Shown: positions 33,708 through 45,181 of the stretch, one piece after another
How positions within the stretch are numbered: the first letter of the stretch is position 1
Layout: each line of letters starts with the position of its first letter
DNA from: Chrysaora quinquecirrha
Lineage: Eukaryota > Cnidaria > Scyphozoa > Semaeostomeae > Pelagiidae
Direction: 5' to 3'
Assembly: GCA_014526335.1 (NCBI GenBank)
Contig: JACTAT010000108.1
Coordinates: 424,290 to 488,289 of the forward strand
Length of the DNA: 64,000 nucleotides
Notes under the pieces: model-generated
What the model was told of the DNA's origin: nothing
What the model saw: only the letters and a program-made list of their open reading frames with translations
Databases searched by the model: none
Position numbers and translations under genes: made by a program

Positions 33708-34756
33708 TTGTCGGAAATCACATGACCCAAACTAATAAACAATTACGTAATCTTTAGAACGCATGCTGAGTGACGCTTTTAGTTTTTGATGCTGTAGTCA
33801 TAACGTGTTTTTTGTTCAGTTGAGTTGAGTTTATATTTTACACGTTTATATACGAAATAATCATATTGTGAGTTTTATTGTCGTTGACTTTCTGTCGAGA
33901 AAACCCGAAAAAGTGGCACCCCAGATTCGGAGTTCATTTCTGTGAGTATATGCTGTTTTTTATTCAATTTTCCTTGCGAGTTTTCAAATTTGAAGCTGAG
34001 AGGAAGGAACAATGGCGGAAATCAATGAGTTTATCAAAAAGATCAAAATTAAAATCAGGTTCTTACGTTTATATCTGATGAAACACAAGAGATACGAAAT
34101 TAACCAGGAGAAATTGAGAGACAACTCAAAGTTTACGAAACAAAACTGAATGAATATCAAAGTCTAAAATTGCAAGTTCTAGAACTAAAGATTGAGAACG
34201 AGGAAAACCCAGACGACATCAAACAATGGAGGTCAGAGACGGATAATGGCCTAAAGGAATTTCAGCCTTGCATTCAAAAATTGAAAGATGCACTAGCAGA
34301 ATTCAAAGAGAAAATCAAACAAGAGGAAGAAGATCAAATAAAACTACGTCAACATGAATTAGATATTCAGCTAAAAGATAAAAACGAGTCAAAGATTATA
34401 GTTAGAAAAGCAACTAGAAGATGTTAAGGAAAAACCTAGGAATTCATCAGGGGGGCCTAGTCATTCAAAGCCTCCAAAACTGCAGATCAGCAAGTTCAAA
34501 GGCACCCACGTTGATTGGTTCGTCTTCTGGAACCAATTCCTTGATCCAAAGGCACGTTTATTCATTGATAATCTTATGCATAATAGTGCTATGAGAGAGC
34601 CAAACAAATTTTGAAAACAAAATTTGGGAAAACCAGTGAAGTCATCATGTTTTTTGTTGAGTTGACTTGAGTTTATATTTTACACATTTATATAGGAAAT
34701 AATCATATTGTGAGTTTTATTGTCGTTGACTTTCTAACAAAGAAACCCGATATAAT
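33708..34756 (+). mobile_element. BEL/Pao retrotransposon remnant with internal deletion
   Basis: About 110 bp are directly repeated at 33799-33907 and 34645-34752 (both contain CATATTGTGAGTTTTATTGT), and I read these as LTR parts. After the left one, TGGCACCCCAGATTCGG (33914-33930) is a plausible primer site. The internal part carries gag-like sequence: a Glu/Lys-rich coiled coil (34170-34430), then KPPKLQISKFKGTHVDWFVF, the DUF1759-type BEL Gag motif. That motif is fused directly to DPKARLFIDNL, skipping a central block. The rest of pol is absent. It lies in opposite orientation inside LINE ORF2. Exact ends and the target duplication are uncertain. Confidence 0.65.
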
Positions 34757-34809
34757 CATTATTTGGAAATGTATTCAATAGTTTTTCCAACTTTTTAAGC
34801 TCTTGTCGC

Positions 34810-35770
34810 TTGTTATAACAATTTATATCAAACATTTTCAGTTTTCTTTTTATTTGACTGGCAGTTTTTAATTGATTTAAGGCAGGCATTAGATGCGGTT
34901 TCTAAAAAAAAATTAAAAACACCAATTTCTCCATCAATGTTGTTATTGTCAACAAGTTTATTTTCTAGTTTTAATAATGCATCATCTGACAAATAGTTTT
35001 TTAGTTTTTGCTCCGAGTTTGCATCCCATGCATATTTAGGTTTAATATTCAGGATTGTTTCTCTATGTTTTGTTACAATTCTTTTGACTTTATTTATTTG
35101 TATATTCAATTCTAAGATTAGCTGACAATGATCTGAGTGTAACATTAATGGCTTAACGAAAAACATTTTTATTTTGTTTATAAAATTTTCACTACAAATC
35201 ATATAATCAACAGTGCTTGAACCATTATATTTGAAACACATATATTTACCAGTTAGATCTCCTAGTGTTCTACCATTAACAATTTTAAGATGATGTGTGT
35301 AACATACGTCTATCAAGGTGTTCCCAGCATTATTAACTGAATTATTAACTGAATCTTTTGATGCTCTTCTACTTTTTATGTTATCTAGGTTTTGTTCAGG
35401 GTCACCCTCCCCAAACAAATTTGTGTCTGATTCAATATAGTCGGTTAAAGTGCCAGTTCTACTGTTGAAGTCACCACTAATATGATATATCCTAAATCTG
35501 AATATTTCAGGATTTCTTCTTTTTGGATTTGAAATGTATCATTTATAATTTTATGAGTCGAATTTTCTGGCTTGATATTGACGATACAGAAATAAATATC
35601 CTTATCTGTTGATGGATGTTGGTTTTGGAATTTAATCCATGAGAGATCTTCATGACTACTTTGTTTTATTTCAACTATATCTTTAAATTTTAGTGGAATA
35701 TATGCCGAAATTCCTCCCAAGGATCTTTTTGAATTCTTGTTTTTTGAAAGAATGATAGGAAATGAAATTG
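34810..35770 (-). pseudogene. LINE ORF2 endonuclease domain
   Basis: Frame 35720-35445 reads GGISAYIPLKFKDIVEIKQS and YFCIVNIKPENSTHKI. Frame 35418-34828 reads NTLIDVCYTHHLKIVNGRT, GKYMCFKYNGSSTVDYMICS and MLHSDHCQLILEL. These correspond to the exonuclease-endonuclease-phosphatase fold that nicks the target, with the S-T-V-D-Y and S-D-H motifs present. The segment between the frames (around 35420-35460) has a frame change near the G-D-F-N position. After 34828 come about 25 Lys-rich codons, then the BEL remnant. Confidence 0.75.
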
Positions 35771-36344
35771 TTTACCTTTAAAGCTGAGTCATCTTCACTT
35801 AAGAATGTTTCTAAGCTTAACTCCAAAGGGTTAAGATGCTCAGAAATGAAATCAGGGTCTTTAAGTTTATTTCTAAGCCCATTAACGTTAAGTACTCTAA
35901 TTTTCAGGTAATTAACAATATTATCATACCTTGATTTAAATTTTGAAGGTCTTAATTGTGATTTGGGATTGTTCTCATTCGTTTCGAAATTTCTCCTTGT
36001 TGTTGCTGGCTGGTAGCCACTTCTCGTTCTTTAGGCATTGCTATTATCCTTTAACTGTTGAAAATGTCATTGTTGGTGCGAAGAAGGCATCCCTTGTGGT
36101 ATATAGTATTGATAACCATTTTGTTGTAATTGCTGAGGGATTCGGTAATAGTTATCATATCTGATCATATTGTGATGTTGAAGATTAGCTGGTGTCTGAG
36201 AGGGATTGAAACTATTTAATATTGGTGCCATAATACCCAATGCTGATGTTGTTGATGTTGCTGCAGTGGTACAATAAAATCCCACTGTTGCTGTTGATGT
36301 ACTTCCTGGTGTTGCATAAGAGGCTGTTGTTGTTTCTGATATAG

Positions 36345-38065
36345 TCACTGTTGTTCACAATGCTGTTGCTGTTGATGATGTTGTCGGTGCTGCTTGGCAA
36401 GAGCCTGTTGTTGCATTTGATGTTGTTGTTGCTTGGGTGTGAAATTCTGTTGTTGTTGTTGATAATATTGCTGCAGTGGGCTTTGTTGCTGGTTCTGCTT
36501 CTGTCTCCTCATGGAAACTGCATCTTTTAGTTTGTGAACCAAAATTCTTGTTCCTGTATTTGAAAGGTGGATTCCATCCCGTACAAAGGCTTCTCTTTGC
36601 TGCTCAATTTCAAAATGATTAACATATCTCAAATTTTTGCTTTTTGCAATTTGTCTTAATTTTTTATTTAAACTTTTGTATTGTTAATCCAAGTAGGGAT
36701 TATTAGGCCTTGGCAGAATCATAGAGATCGCTAACTGTTTTTTGTGGGTATTTATTCGCAATTTGCTGTATTAAATGTTCTATGTTAATTGAAATTTCTT
36801 TAACGTTTGTTGCAGAGGAGATATCGTTGGATCCAATGTGAAGAATGATTTGCTCTTTTACCATTAATGTGGTTCTAGATAAATACTCAGAGATATCCTC
36901 TGTTTTCCCTACTCGAAAAACGTTTGATCGTGTGCTTTCTAGCATGCAATTTGTTTGGGTCTATTCCTTTAATTATAGAGTTCCCAATAATGAGCACATC
37001 ACAGCTATCTTCGTCTCTTTGGCTATTATCATCAAAATTCAAATGATGTTCTTCTGGCACCTCTGAGGAGACTTGATGATCTATTAGTGATTGATGTTGC
37101 ATGCCTTCTGTATGACTGAGCTCTGTCTCTGCTGGTGGTGGCAACCAGTTTTCTGTTAGGAATTCTGTTTTTGGATCAGGAAGTGAATCATGAAGTGTGT
37201 CTAAAACTTTAATTAAATTCACAATTCCTTTTTCAAAACGCTTAAAATCTGAATTAATTGATCTCTCCGGCTTTTCTATCTGATTAATAAAAAAGGCATT
37301 TGCTTGTTTTTTTATTCTTTTCCATACTTTTTGCAACTTGGTTCATTTGGTTTGTGTTGTCAATGATTAAATTCTCAAACTTTTCTTGAAAAACTAACAA
37401 TTCTAAGATTTAACACATTTATCTATCTCTTTTAATTTCCCAGAAACTAGATTTAGCTCTTCTCTTAATTTTGAATTTTCTGTTTTAAGTTGAATTACTT
37501 CTTGCTCTAATTATTCAATCATTGATAAATTTTTTTCTTGTTCATGTTCTTTAGCCTTATGCAAATTTTGTGTGCGTTTTTCTGCTTTCAAGAGGATTTC
37601 TTGCCTTTTCTCTTTCAATATTATTGGTGATTTGATTTCATAAATGGTTTTATTGGCTTACTCTGTTGGGTTTTGAATAACTTTTTCACTTGTTACTTTT
37701 GAGAAATCTACCCAACTCTCATTCCACGATATTTCATCATAAGATTTATTTTTATTTACAAGGTGTTTGATATTTTGAAACTCTAGATTTTTCCAACAAC
37801 TTAAATCTTTTGATTGAATCATAAACTTTTTAAAATTCTCACCTCTGTATAGTGTAAACGTGTGGGTGTACTTTTCTTTTACTTTACCTTTCGTACAACC
37901 TCCTTTGATATTTGTTATGTTTTTGTCCTCTTCAAGGCACTATTCCACTCTGACTTTCTTTTCTTCTTGACTCTTTTCCAGTTGACTGTATCTTTCTATT
38001 ATCGCGTTCTCCCATTTTTGCGGGTGGTTCTTTTGATTCTGTTTCAAGTTTTCCACATGTTCCAT
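36345..38065 (-). pseudogene. LINE ORF1: coiled coil, SGNH hydrolase-like, Q-rich tail
   Basis: From ATG 38065 (MEHVENLKQNQKN) the reading passes an N-terminal domain with HTFTLYRGENFKKFMIQSKD (about 37860-37800). A long coiled coil follows (about 37620-37400, LEQEVIQLKTENSKLREEL). The SGNH/GDSL-like domain has VLIIGNSIIKGI (block I, Asn for Asp), ILHIGSNDIS (block III) and DGIHLSNTG (block V with Asp and His). The tail is Gln/His-rich (36500-36345). Such esterase domains occur in ORF1 of some CR1-like LINEs and may act in RNP or membrane handling. Frame changes near 36930 and 36700 and several stops break it. Confidence 0.7.
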
Positions 38066-38074
38066 GCGATTTTA

Positions 38075-41000
38075 ATATTTTAAAAGGCCTTTCAATATGC
38101 AGTGATGGCATTTCCACAGAATCAACTGAATGTGCAAAAGATGAGTGTAGTGTAGAGATGTAGTGTAGTGTAGGTTATAAACAATTTGGGCAAATTTAGT
38201 TGGCCATTCTCCAAGAACAAACAAAGGATACTTAAGACAAAACTCTTTTACCTTGGTTTCAAAAAGAAGTTTTAAAGCCTTCTTATACCCATCAGCATTC
38301 TTAAGCTGGAGCTCCTGAAAATCTAAAAGATGCATATTATCAAGCCTACGCATTGACCTGACATTGTCAGATTCTTTGTACTCATGTGTGGCCAAATGAC
38401 ATCTAACAGTATCTGAATGATAGAATTGGGTGCGTAGCACTTGAGGCATTACAGCTGCAAAGAAGATGACAATAATTGCATGTTCATGTTACCTGTGTTT
38501 TCTTCAGATAAGACCTGTGGAGACATAACATCTGGATCAAATGGTTTACATCATGAGTCAATGGAATAGCCTTTATGTATGGAAATAATCTCATAACAAT
38601 AGTACACATAGTCTTAGGATGAGATGCTTGCTCACAATCGGGCCGGCTATGACTGTGAATTGTTGTAAAATCATGAATAATGACAATTATGAAGAAACCT
38701 TCATTGATTGCCTTCTTGATAATCTCATCGACCTCACTTGCATAGGCAGAAATGGAATTAGTCTCAAGTATCCTGCCAGTCTCACTAGTACAAGTAACCC
38801 CAAGATGCCTTGCTGTATTTAAAGCAGCCCTATTTAAGTTTTCAGATAAAAGGAAAGTGCTAAAATCTTTTTGTAGAAAGTTACATTTTTGGCTGAGTCC
38901 ATAACAGGTTGTATAAATAATATTAATTGCTAACTTTTTGACATCCAGCTTTCTTTTCTCTTTCCTTCTTTCAGATGACATTAACTTCATGATGTGTTGA
39001 ATTAAGTTTGGAGCTCCAGAATCACAGCAGAATTTTTCAAATGCCAATGGATTTTAGATGGGCTGGGATGATTTGAATTTTTGGTAAATGTTATCTTTGA
39101 GTGATTGGAGTTTGAGTGGTTGAGGGGATTGATGGTACATTTTCCAACATTCCTGCTGGTAGTAAATTTTCTCCACTCAGACTCTCCCTAACAGCACCAA
39201 ATGAAGTATGTTGAATAACTGGCCATTCAAATGATTGGTTTTGAAGTGCTGACATAGATGGATGTTCATTGAGCATGGACAGACTTGGAGGAAGAAGTGG
39301 TGATGTCTGAGCTGAAATTGAAGACGATGACAAATGTTGTAAATGAGATGAATTTGGAGGTGGAGGTGGACAAGACTGGGTTACCGATTCTGAATTCACT
39401 AATGGCAAACTAGATAAAGCAGCACCATAAACCACCTTCATTTTCCTTCCAACTCTCCTCTCTCCGTATCTCTTATATCACTGCACAAACGTAAAAAACT
39501 AACATGAGAAATTAAAACTAAGTGTTCATTTCCTTTTAAAAGATATATGAACTATAAAAATATTCACTGAACATACAACATTACCCCAAATAAAAAGTCT
39601 GTCCATGATGTTTATCTTTCTCTATCTAGGTCTGTTTAAGTGCAAATATAACTTTGAGTATGTAAAATTATTTTCTGTATGAAGTAACTTATTATTACAT
39701 GTGGTATTGCAATAGGCCTTTTGTACTGTAGATTTGTATATTCGTATCTTTGACAGATTTGCCATAAACTTGCATGAGAATTGTGCCCAATGATTATTGC
39801 AGGGCATGAGAGCTCCATGTCCATCAGAAACCTGATGGCTGTCAAGAACTGCCATTGAATTATCATCAATACAGAGCACAACGGAATGAGCTGGAATTAG
39901 AATGAAGAGTAGAGATTGAAGACCTGGTCTTGCTATAAGTGCACTGGTCTGCTATGAAGTAATCAAAATAAGCCTGACCCTCATCATATACTAAGATGCC
40001 ATTAAAACTACCAGGATCTTTCACTGGAAATTGATTTGTCTGCAGTATATCAGCCACAGAAATAGTTGCTTGACCATTGATTGGGAAGACTGATGACTTC
40101 CATAAACGGTGTTTTCTAAAATAATCATTTCCATGTACTTTTCTTCACTGCACTCAACACTTTCCCCAATGATTGGAATCTCCAAATCAGTGTTTAGAAA
40201 ACTGATGGGAGTGTATAAACTAATGAAGCTACAAGCATTACTCTAATGCTCCTTAACATGCTAGCTTGTCAGTGCTCCTTGAGACATTTCTTGTGAAAAA
40301 ACAAACTGTGTTATTCCATTTAACGATAGAACTGGTGCACCTTCATTAGCAGATGTATGTTTTTGTAAAAGAGATGGCAAAAATTCAAAATAATATGTGC
40401 AACAGCAAGGAATAGTTTTCCCAGAAGAAGAACACATATTTTTGGGCATGCAAGGCAAGAATTTCGTTATCTTTTAGCTGGTTATGACCCTTGACTTCAT
40501 GACCACATTTTCTACAATCAGGCTGATAAACAGACTTTAACTCACTGGTATTATCAAGGATATGGGAACCATGCCTTAACAATTGAAGAGTGAGAGTTTC
40601 TTTTTTAATTTACTTGGTCTTTTTGAAAAAGTTGATGCAGTTATTCCTGTGATATTGGTGTTGTCACTATCTTCCTCATCAGGTGAATCGACATGTTTAT
40701 ACATTTCAGAAGCTTGTTTCATGACGTTTGCTTTAACAATGTTGCCTAACCTTGTTACTTCCCTTTCTAGAAAGGGCTTGTAAAGTGGACATGACTCTAC
40801 ATCATCTATGCGTACTATGCCAGCACATATGTAACCTGACCCATATTAACTGCTGATCACCACTGATTACGAAACCTGGAAGATCACAGCAATTCGAGGA
40901 GTGTTGTGGAAGCTTTGAATGATATGGGAAGACATCAATCAAATATTATTTTTGAGCCCGCTCTGCAAAGAACCCGCATTGCCACTGTTTGAAGCCTGTG

Positions 41001-41224
41001 ATTTTTTGTGAAGGATTGTTGTTAGTTATTATGCTGTTTTTAATTTTTAAAGTATTGAGCTGTCTCAATGAAAATGAATTAAATCTTTGTGGCATAAAAG
41101 TACAACTGGAATTACACTGTTGGCCTTTTAATGCTAAAATCGTTTTTGCTTTTTGCATAAGTTGTTCCACTGAAGGTATGACTATGTTTGAGCACACAAT
41201 ATCAAGTGGACATTCTTTACTCAA
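38075..41224 (-). CDS. Multi-exon gene of unknown function, 3' cut by LINE
   Basis: Coding-like blocks in transcription order: 41224-40949 (CNSSCTFMPQRFNSFSLRQL); about 40830-40590 (GYICAGIVRIDDVESCPLY, then DSPDEEDSDNTNITGITAST); 40582-40264 with CRKCGHEVKG and YYFEFLPSLLQKHT; 40057-39620 with CIDDNSMAVLDSHQ, faintly like papain-fold protease blocks; 39441-39094, Ser/Pro-rich; 39047-38497 (CYGLSQKCNFLQKDF, FIIVIIHDFTTIHSHSRPD), ending at CAG/GTAACA; and 38452-about 38190 after a CTTTGCAG acceptor (HEYKESDNVRSMRRLDNMHL). The last two match an uncharacterised family I remember from cnidarians. The LINE begins at about 38065-38190 and removes the rest. Frame slips near 40582 are in homopolymers. 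Confidence 0.5.
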
Positions 41225-41248
41225 TAGTGATCAAAAACTGTACTATTG

Positions 41249-41680
41249 TGACCGGGTTTCTGGGTTGTCAGAATGACATTATCATAATGCTAGCGATGAT
41301 ATACCTTCAGATGGAGAAAGAGAGTTACAGAGTCTGACATAGTGGTCGGGTTTCTGGGTTTCTGTGTTGCAAGAAGGACATAATCATAATGGTAGCAGAG
41401 ATATACCATCAGAAAGAGGAAGACAGAGAGAGAGTTACAGAGTCTGACACAGTGGTTGGGTTTCTGGGTTGCAAGAAGGACATAATCATAATGAAAGTTG
41501 TGATATACCTTCAGATGGAGAAAGAGAGAGAAGGAGAGGTACAGAGTCTGACACAGTGGTCGGGTTTCTGGATTTCTTGGTTGCCAGAATGATATGATCA
41601 TAATACTAGCGGTGATATACCACCAGATAGAGAAAGACAGAGAAAGAGCTATAGAGTCTGACACAGTGACCGGGTTTTAT
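41249..41680. repeat. Minisatellite, about 102-bp unit, four copies
   Basis: GATATACC starts units at 41298, 41400, 41502 and 41614. Each contains AGAGTCTGACACAGTGG, TCGGGTTTCTGGGTT and a GACATAATCATAATG stretch. Purine-rich GAAAGAGAGA tracts vary between units. A weaker repeat of CCACATTTAGC(A/G)AGTTC follows at 41830-41960. The next 1.4 kb (41970-43380) holds nothing I can support. Confidence 0.85.
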
Positions 41681-43384
41681 CACAGGGCATTGGGATGAAG
41701 ACGAGTGGGTTTTATCACACTGCATTGCCGACGACTTCTAGCGTTCGGCATTGCAAAAATTACAACCACCAATTCCAGAGGCTGTCACCACAAAATACTA
41801 CAATGAATTCTAGAGTTCGACACTGTTGATATCCCCATGCCACATTTAGCGAGTTCACTGTTGTGTCCTCGTTTTCATTCCGTGCCACATTTAGCAAGTT
41901 CATCGTTGTGCCCTCTGTTTCATTTTACCCCACACTTTGCGACTTTGCATGATTAAGCAAGTTCTCATCTTTTTCGTGTTCATGCAAGTGTTGTTTTCAG
42001 ACAAGGCCAATCATCCGGTCCCTCTTGGTGAAGGTAACACAGTCAACAAACTGAAAGAAGTCTTAAAGACAGCGAAAGATTTAGGTAGATAGATTATAGA
42101 TAGGCCGGGGACTTGACTTTTACATATATTATGGACTTATCTAAATATCATGTTTATTTGAGCCAGATATTATTCTGTTAAAGCTAAACTAATTATAATA
42201 ATCATCATTGCCCATGGACAGAGCCTAAAATTGGTATAAGACATTGATTTGCTGTTTGGCTACCTATGCTACAAAATAGGTATTCCCAAAAAATAGAAAC
42301 AAATACTTGTAATTGTTACTATTATACCACCAATATGCCCAAAACTAGTATAAATACATTGATTAACTACTAATTAGTTTTCTCTTAAACAGAATGGCCT
42401 TCCCAGGTCTTCGTGCAAGGCAAGTAAGACACTGCAAGCAGAGGCAATTGTTGTAATCAGTAAATCCATACCCAATTAAGAAACCTGGATGCATGACTTT
42501 TGCTGCCTTCCATTCACACACCAGGAAACAGCTCCAACACCAAAGCAAGCTGAATTGCTGCACAAAGCTGGGCTTGGGAAGAGAAAGGTTGTTTTTCCAA
42601 ATTAGAATGCAAACCATGCACAGGTTGTACAGAAGTTAAAAGAGACATTTCCTCAGTTGAAGTTGGTAGGAGGATTCACTTTGCACAGATCAAAAAGTGG
42701 TGGACAGAACCGGTCACTCACAATGTTGGCTACTGACTGGTATGATATAAAGAGACTGTGCCAAGAAGTTATGGGATCGGCCTGCATTTATATCCCACAC
42801 TGTAGAGAAACTTTGATCCATCACTGAAAAGAAAGGTAATTGCAAAAAACTTCTTGGCATACACTAATTTTTTTATAAGAAACAGTCTTTAAGAAACTAT
42901 ATACAATATGCCTCTTTCTAGAAAAATCAATAAACTCTTCTATATGGAATTAGAAGGAAAACAAAAGTAAGAATGTTAAAACTCTGAAGTTAATGCTTTC
43001 TTCTGTGTTTTAACTTATATTCTTACTTGCGTACTGTATTCATTTGGTTTTAACATATATCAATCCTTACACATAAGAGATGGCAGAAAACAAAATAAAA
43101 GAAAGGCTTGGAACACCAACAAGATAAAGCAAAGCTTTCATCAGGTGAAAAGTCCTTCTATCTCATGATAATTTGACAAATTAAAGAAGCAGCAACATTA
43201 CTATCAGATAAAGCACTATCATAGAAAACAACATGATAGAAGTTATACTCAACTTGACGAGAATCCTAGAAGAAAGAGTACATCTGGGAGAAATAAGGTC
43301 CACATCGAAACAATAATAACAATCAAATTATTCATATTACCTACTTAAGATGAAGAGAAAATGAAAAATAGCTTATTATTATTT

Positions 43385-43810
43385 TTACTTAATTTTTACT
43401 AAATTGTTGATTGAAATATTGTTATTTATTTCAAATGTATCCATCATCTTTTTATCTGTCGCCTTTACTGGATACGTCAATCCTTCACAGTTAAGTGCAC
43501 CCAAGTATGGCTGATACTTTGCAACTCTCTGTGGATCTTTTGGTTGTGGATGTAGCACAGATAGAATTGCCCAAATGAAGCATTTATCGTCTATATTCTG
43601 TACATTGATGACAGCCTTCTTGTTTTTGATGTATGTGGGTAGTTCCAAATACTTTTCACCACGGATTGCTTCATCATGAATTATCTTCACTTACAGTTTG
43701 GTAAACCTTGCAAATACCCAACTGCTTCCATTTTCTATGAATTCATCAACTTCATGATATTCAAAACTGTCATACTCTGACCATAGAAGCGACTGTACGG
43801 TGGTGGTTCT
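43385..43810 (-). pseudogene. Fragment of a Polinton/PolB-associated type protein
   Basis: The frame reads VDEFIENGSSWVFARF, a stop, then YLELPTYIKNKKAVINVQNI directly followed by DDKCFIWAILSVLHP, and ends with CEGLTYPVKATDKK. The pattern 'SGW...LP...KKAxxNxxNxDxKCFxWxxL' is one I know from large uncharacterised proteins that precede a type-B DNA polymerase or protease module in arthropod and cnidarian mobile elements. No polymerase is present here. The fragment is about 140 codons with one in-frame stop, so it is a relic. Confidence 0.5.
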
Positions 43811-44287
43811 GAATGTGGGTGGTGGTTCTGTAATCATAGGTTTTTAACCATACTTCTCAAATTCTACATCGATGGTGACGTAATACTTTATCCCTTGATT
43901 GTGGTCTGAAATTCATCTTTAATCTCTTAAATGACATGCTGTGTGATTCTTACCCAGTCTTTAATATCTTCTCTTCGGTATATATCCTGAATGCTTTCAT
44001 ATCAGTCTTGTTTGTGTTCTTACCTGCACCAACTAATTTATCTTGTTCTGCTGTTCATGGATGTATATCATGTGCTGTCCGCTTATGTGATGTGAGATTT
44101 AGCACTCTGTCAAACAATTTCCAAAATACATGGCAAGCGATTTTCTTTCGCTTACTATTATTAGCATCTGTGTTTTCTTCATGTGATCTCTTTGTGATCA
44201 TTTTCTAACTGGGTTGATTTAGCTTCACGTATCAATTTTATAGATTGGACAAACGTGATACACAAATATTTGCATCATCAAAATGTA

Positions 44288-44505
44288 ATTAACCAATTAG
44301 ATTGCAGGATGATTAGGGACCTTCCCGTTTCGGGAGGGACTTTTCCTTTATTCTGGAAGTTTCAGCCAATCAGATTGCAGGATTATCATGTCAGGGACTT
44401 TCCCTTTCTTCTAACCAACCAGATTTCAGGATTACTACAGCAGGGATTTTCCCTTTCTTCTAGCCAACCAGATTACAGGATTATTAGGGACTCTCCTGGG
44501 ACTCT
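44288..44505. repeat. Minisatellite, 49-73-bp unit, four copies
   Basis: AACCAA(T/C)(T/C)AGATT(G/T)CAGGAT recurs at 44291, 44364, 44413 and 44462, followed by AGGGACTTTCCCTTTCTTCT or variants. The last units are spaced 49 bp and the first 73 bp. The flanking 44520-45180 is without recognisable content. Confidence 0.75.
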
Positions 44506-45181
44506 TGAAAACAAGGTAGGAGAATTGATCACGCTTAATCCATAGAAACATGTTTAAAACTGTCGCACTAATAGTCATAATAGGGCTAATAGGGCTCAGC
44601 CCAATCTGATGACATCATTGTGTCATTGCGTCAGTATGCACGTGTTCTAGTACACCTTACCTACTCCTCTAGTATAGGTTTTGATATGACCTCACTTCTG
44701 CTGTGAAGGGTGTTGTTGATGATTGGAACTTGATGAAACTGAGCCAATGTCAAATTTTTGACATTCTGGAACAATCTGGCTACTCCCTTAGTTGCAGGCC
44801 TTGTGCAAAACAGCAGAAATTTCATTTAATTTGTATTTGGCAGCTGATCTATTCTTGAATATAATTGATACTTTCTAAATCTTTTTTGTTGTATCTTAAA
44901 CCTTGCAAGATAGTTCGCAGCAAGTGCTGGATAAAGGTATGATGTAGGGTATAGAATTTTAACCCAAGGAGGGATATATTGATAATGCTCAGGGTGATTT
45001 AATGATTAGAGTAGGACTTTCGAAAAAGAGCTTGTAAAAAATTTGTAAGAACTGGTAAATTTTCATTTCGGAATAATTATTTATTCACAGGCAAAAAGAC
45101 AGTAAGACTATCAAGTATCAAAAAGGAATCATAGTTTTCACTGTCTTCACATCATTTTAATTGTTTGTAAAATTTGTAAAA

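Larger units (their letters stand above)
31810..38065 (-). mobile_element. LINE with SGNH-esterase ORF1 and EN-RT ORF2
   Basis: It reads leftwards. ORF1 (38065-36345) encodes a coiled coil, an SGNH-hydrolase-like domain and a Q-rich tail. ORF2 encodes an apurinic-type endonuclease (35770-34810) and reverse transcriptase (33670-31810). A BEL/Pao remnant (33708-34756) interrupts ORF2 between the two. Its 5' end lies at about 38065-38190, inside the last recognised exon of the neighbouring minus-strand gene, so it apparently inserted into that gene. Stops and frame changes are scattered through both ORFs. The domain set fits the CR1/L2-type clades that carry an esterase ORF1; the exact clade is open. 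Confidence 0.8.

Noticed and set aside
36067..36348. Thr/Ala/Ser-rich minus-strand ORF near the Q-rich LINE tail
   Set aside because: It is an alternative frame of the repetitive tail region of LINE ORF1. Treating it as a separate gene is not justified.
41249..44505. Regularly spaced repeats that might suggest a CRISPR array
   Set aside because: The units are contiguous minisatellites that vary throughout, without constant repeats and unique spacers, in a eukaryotic context.
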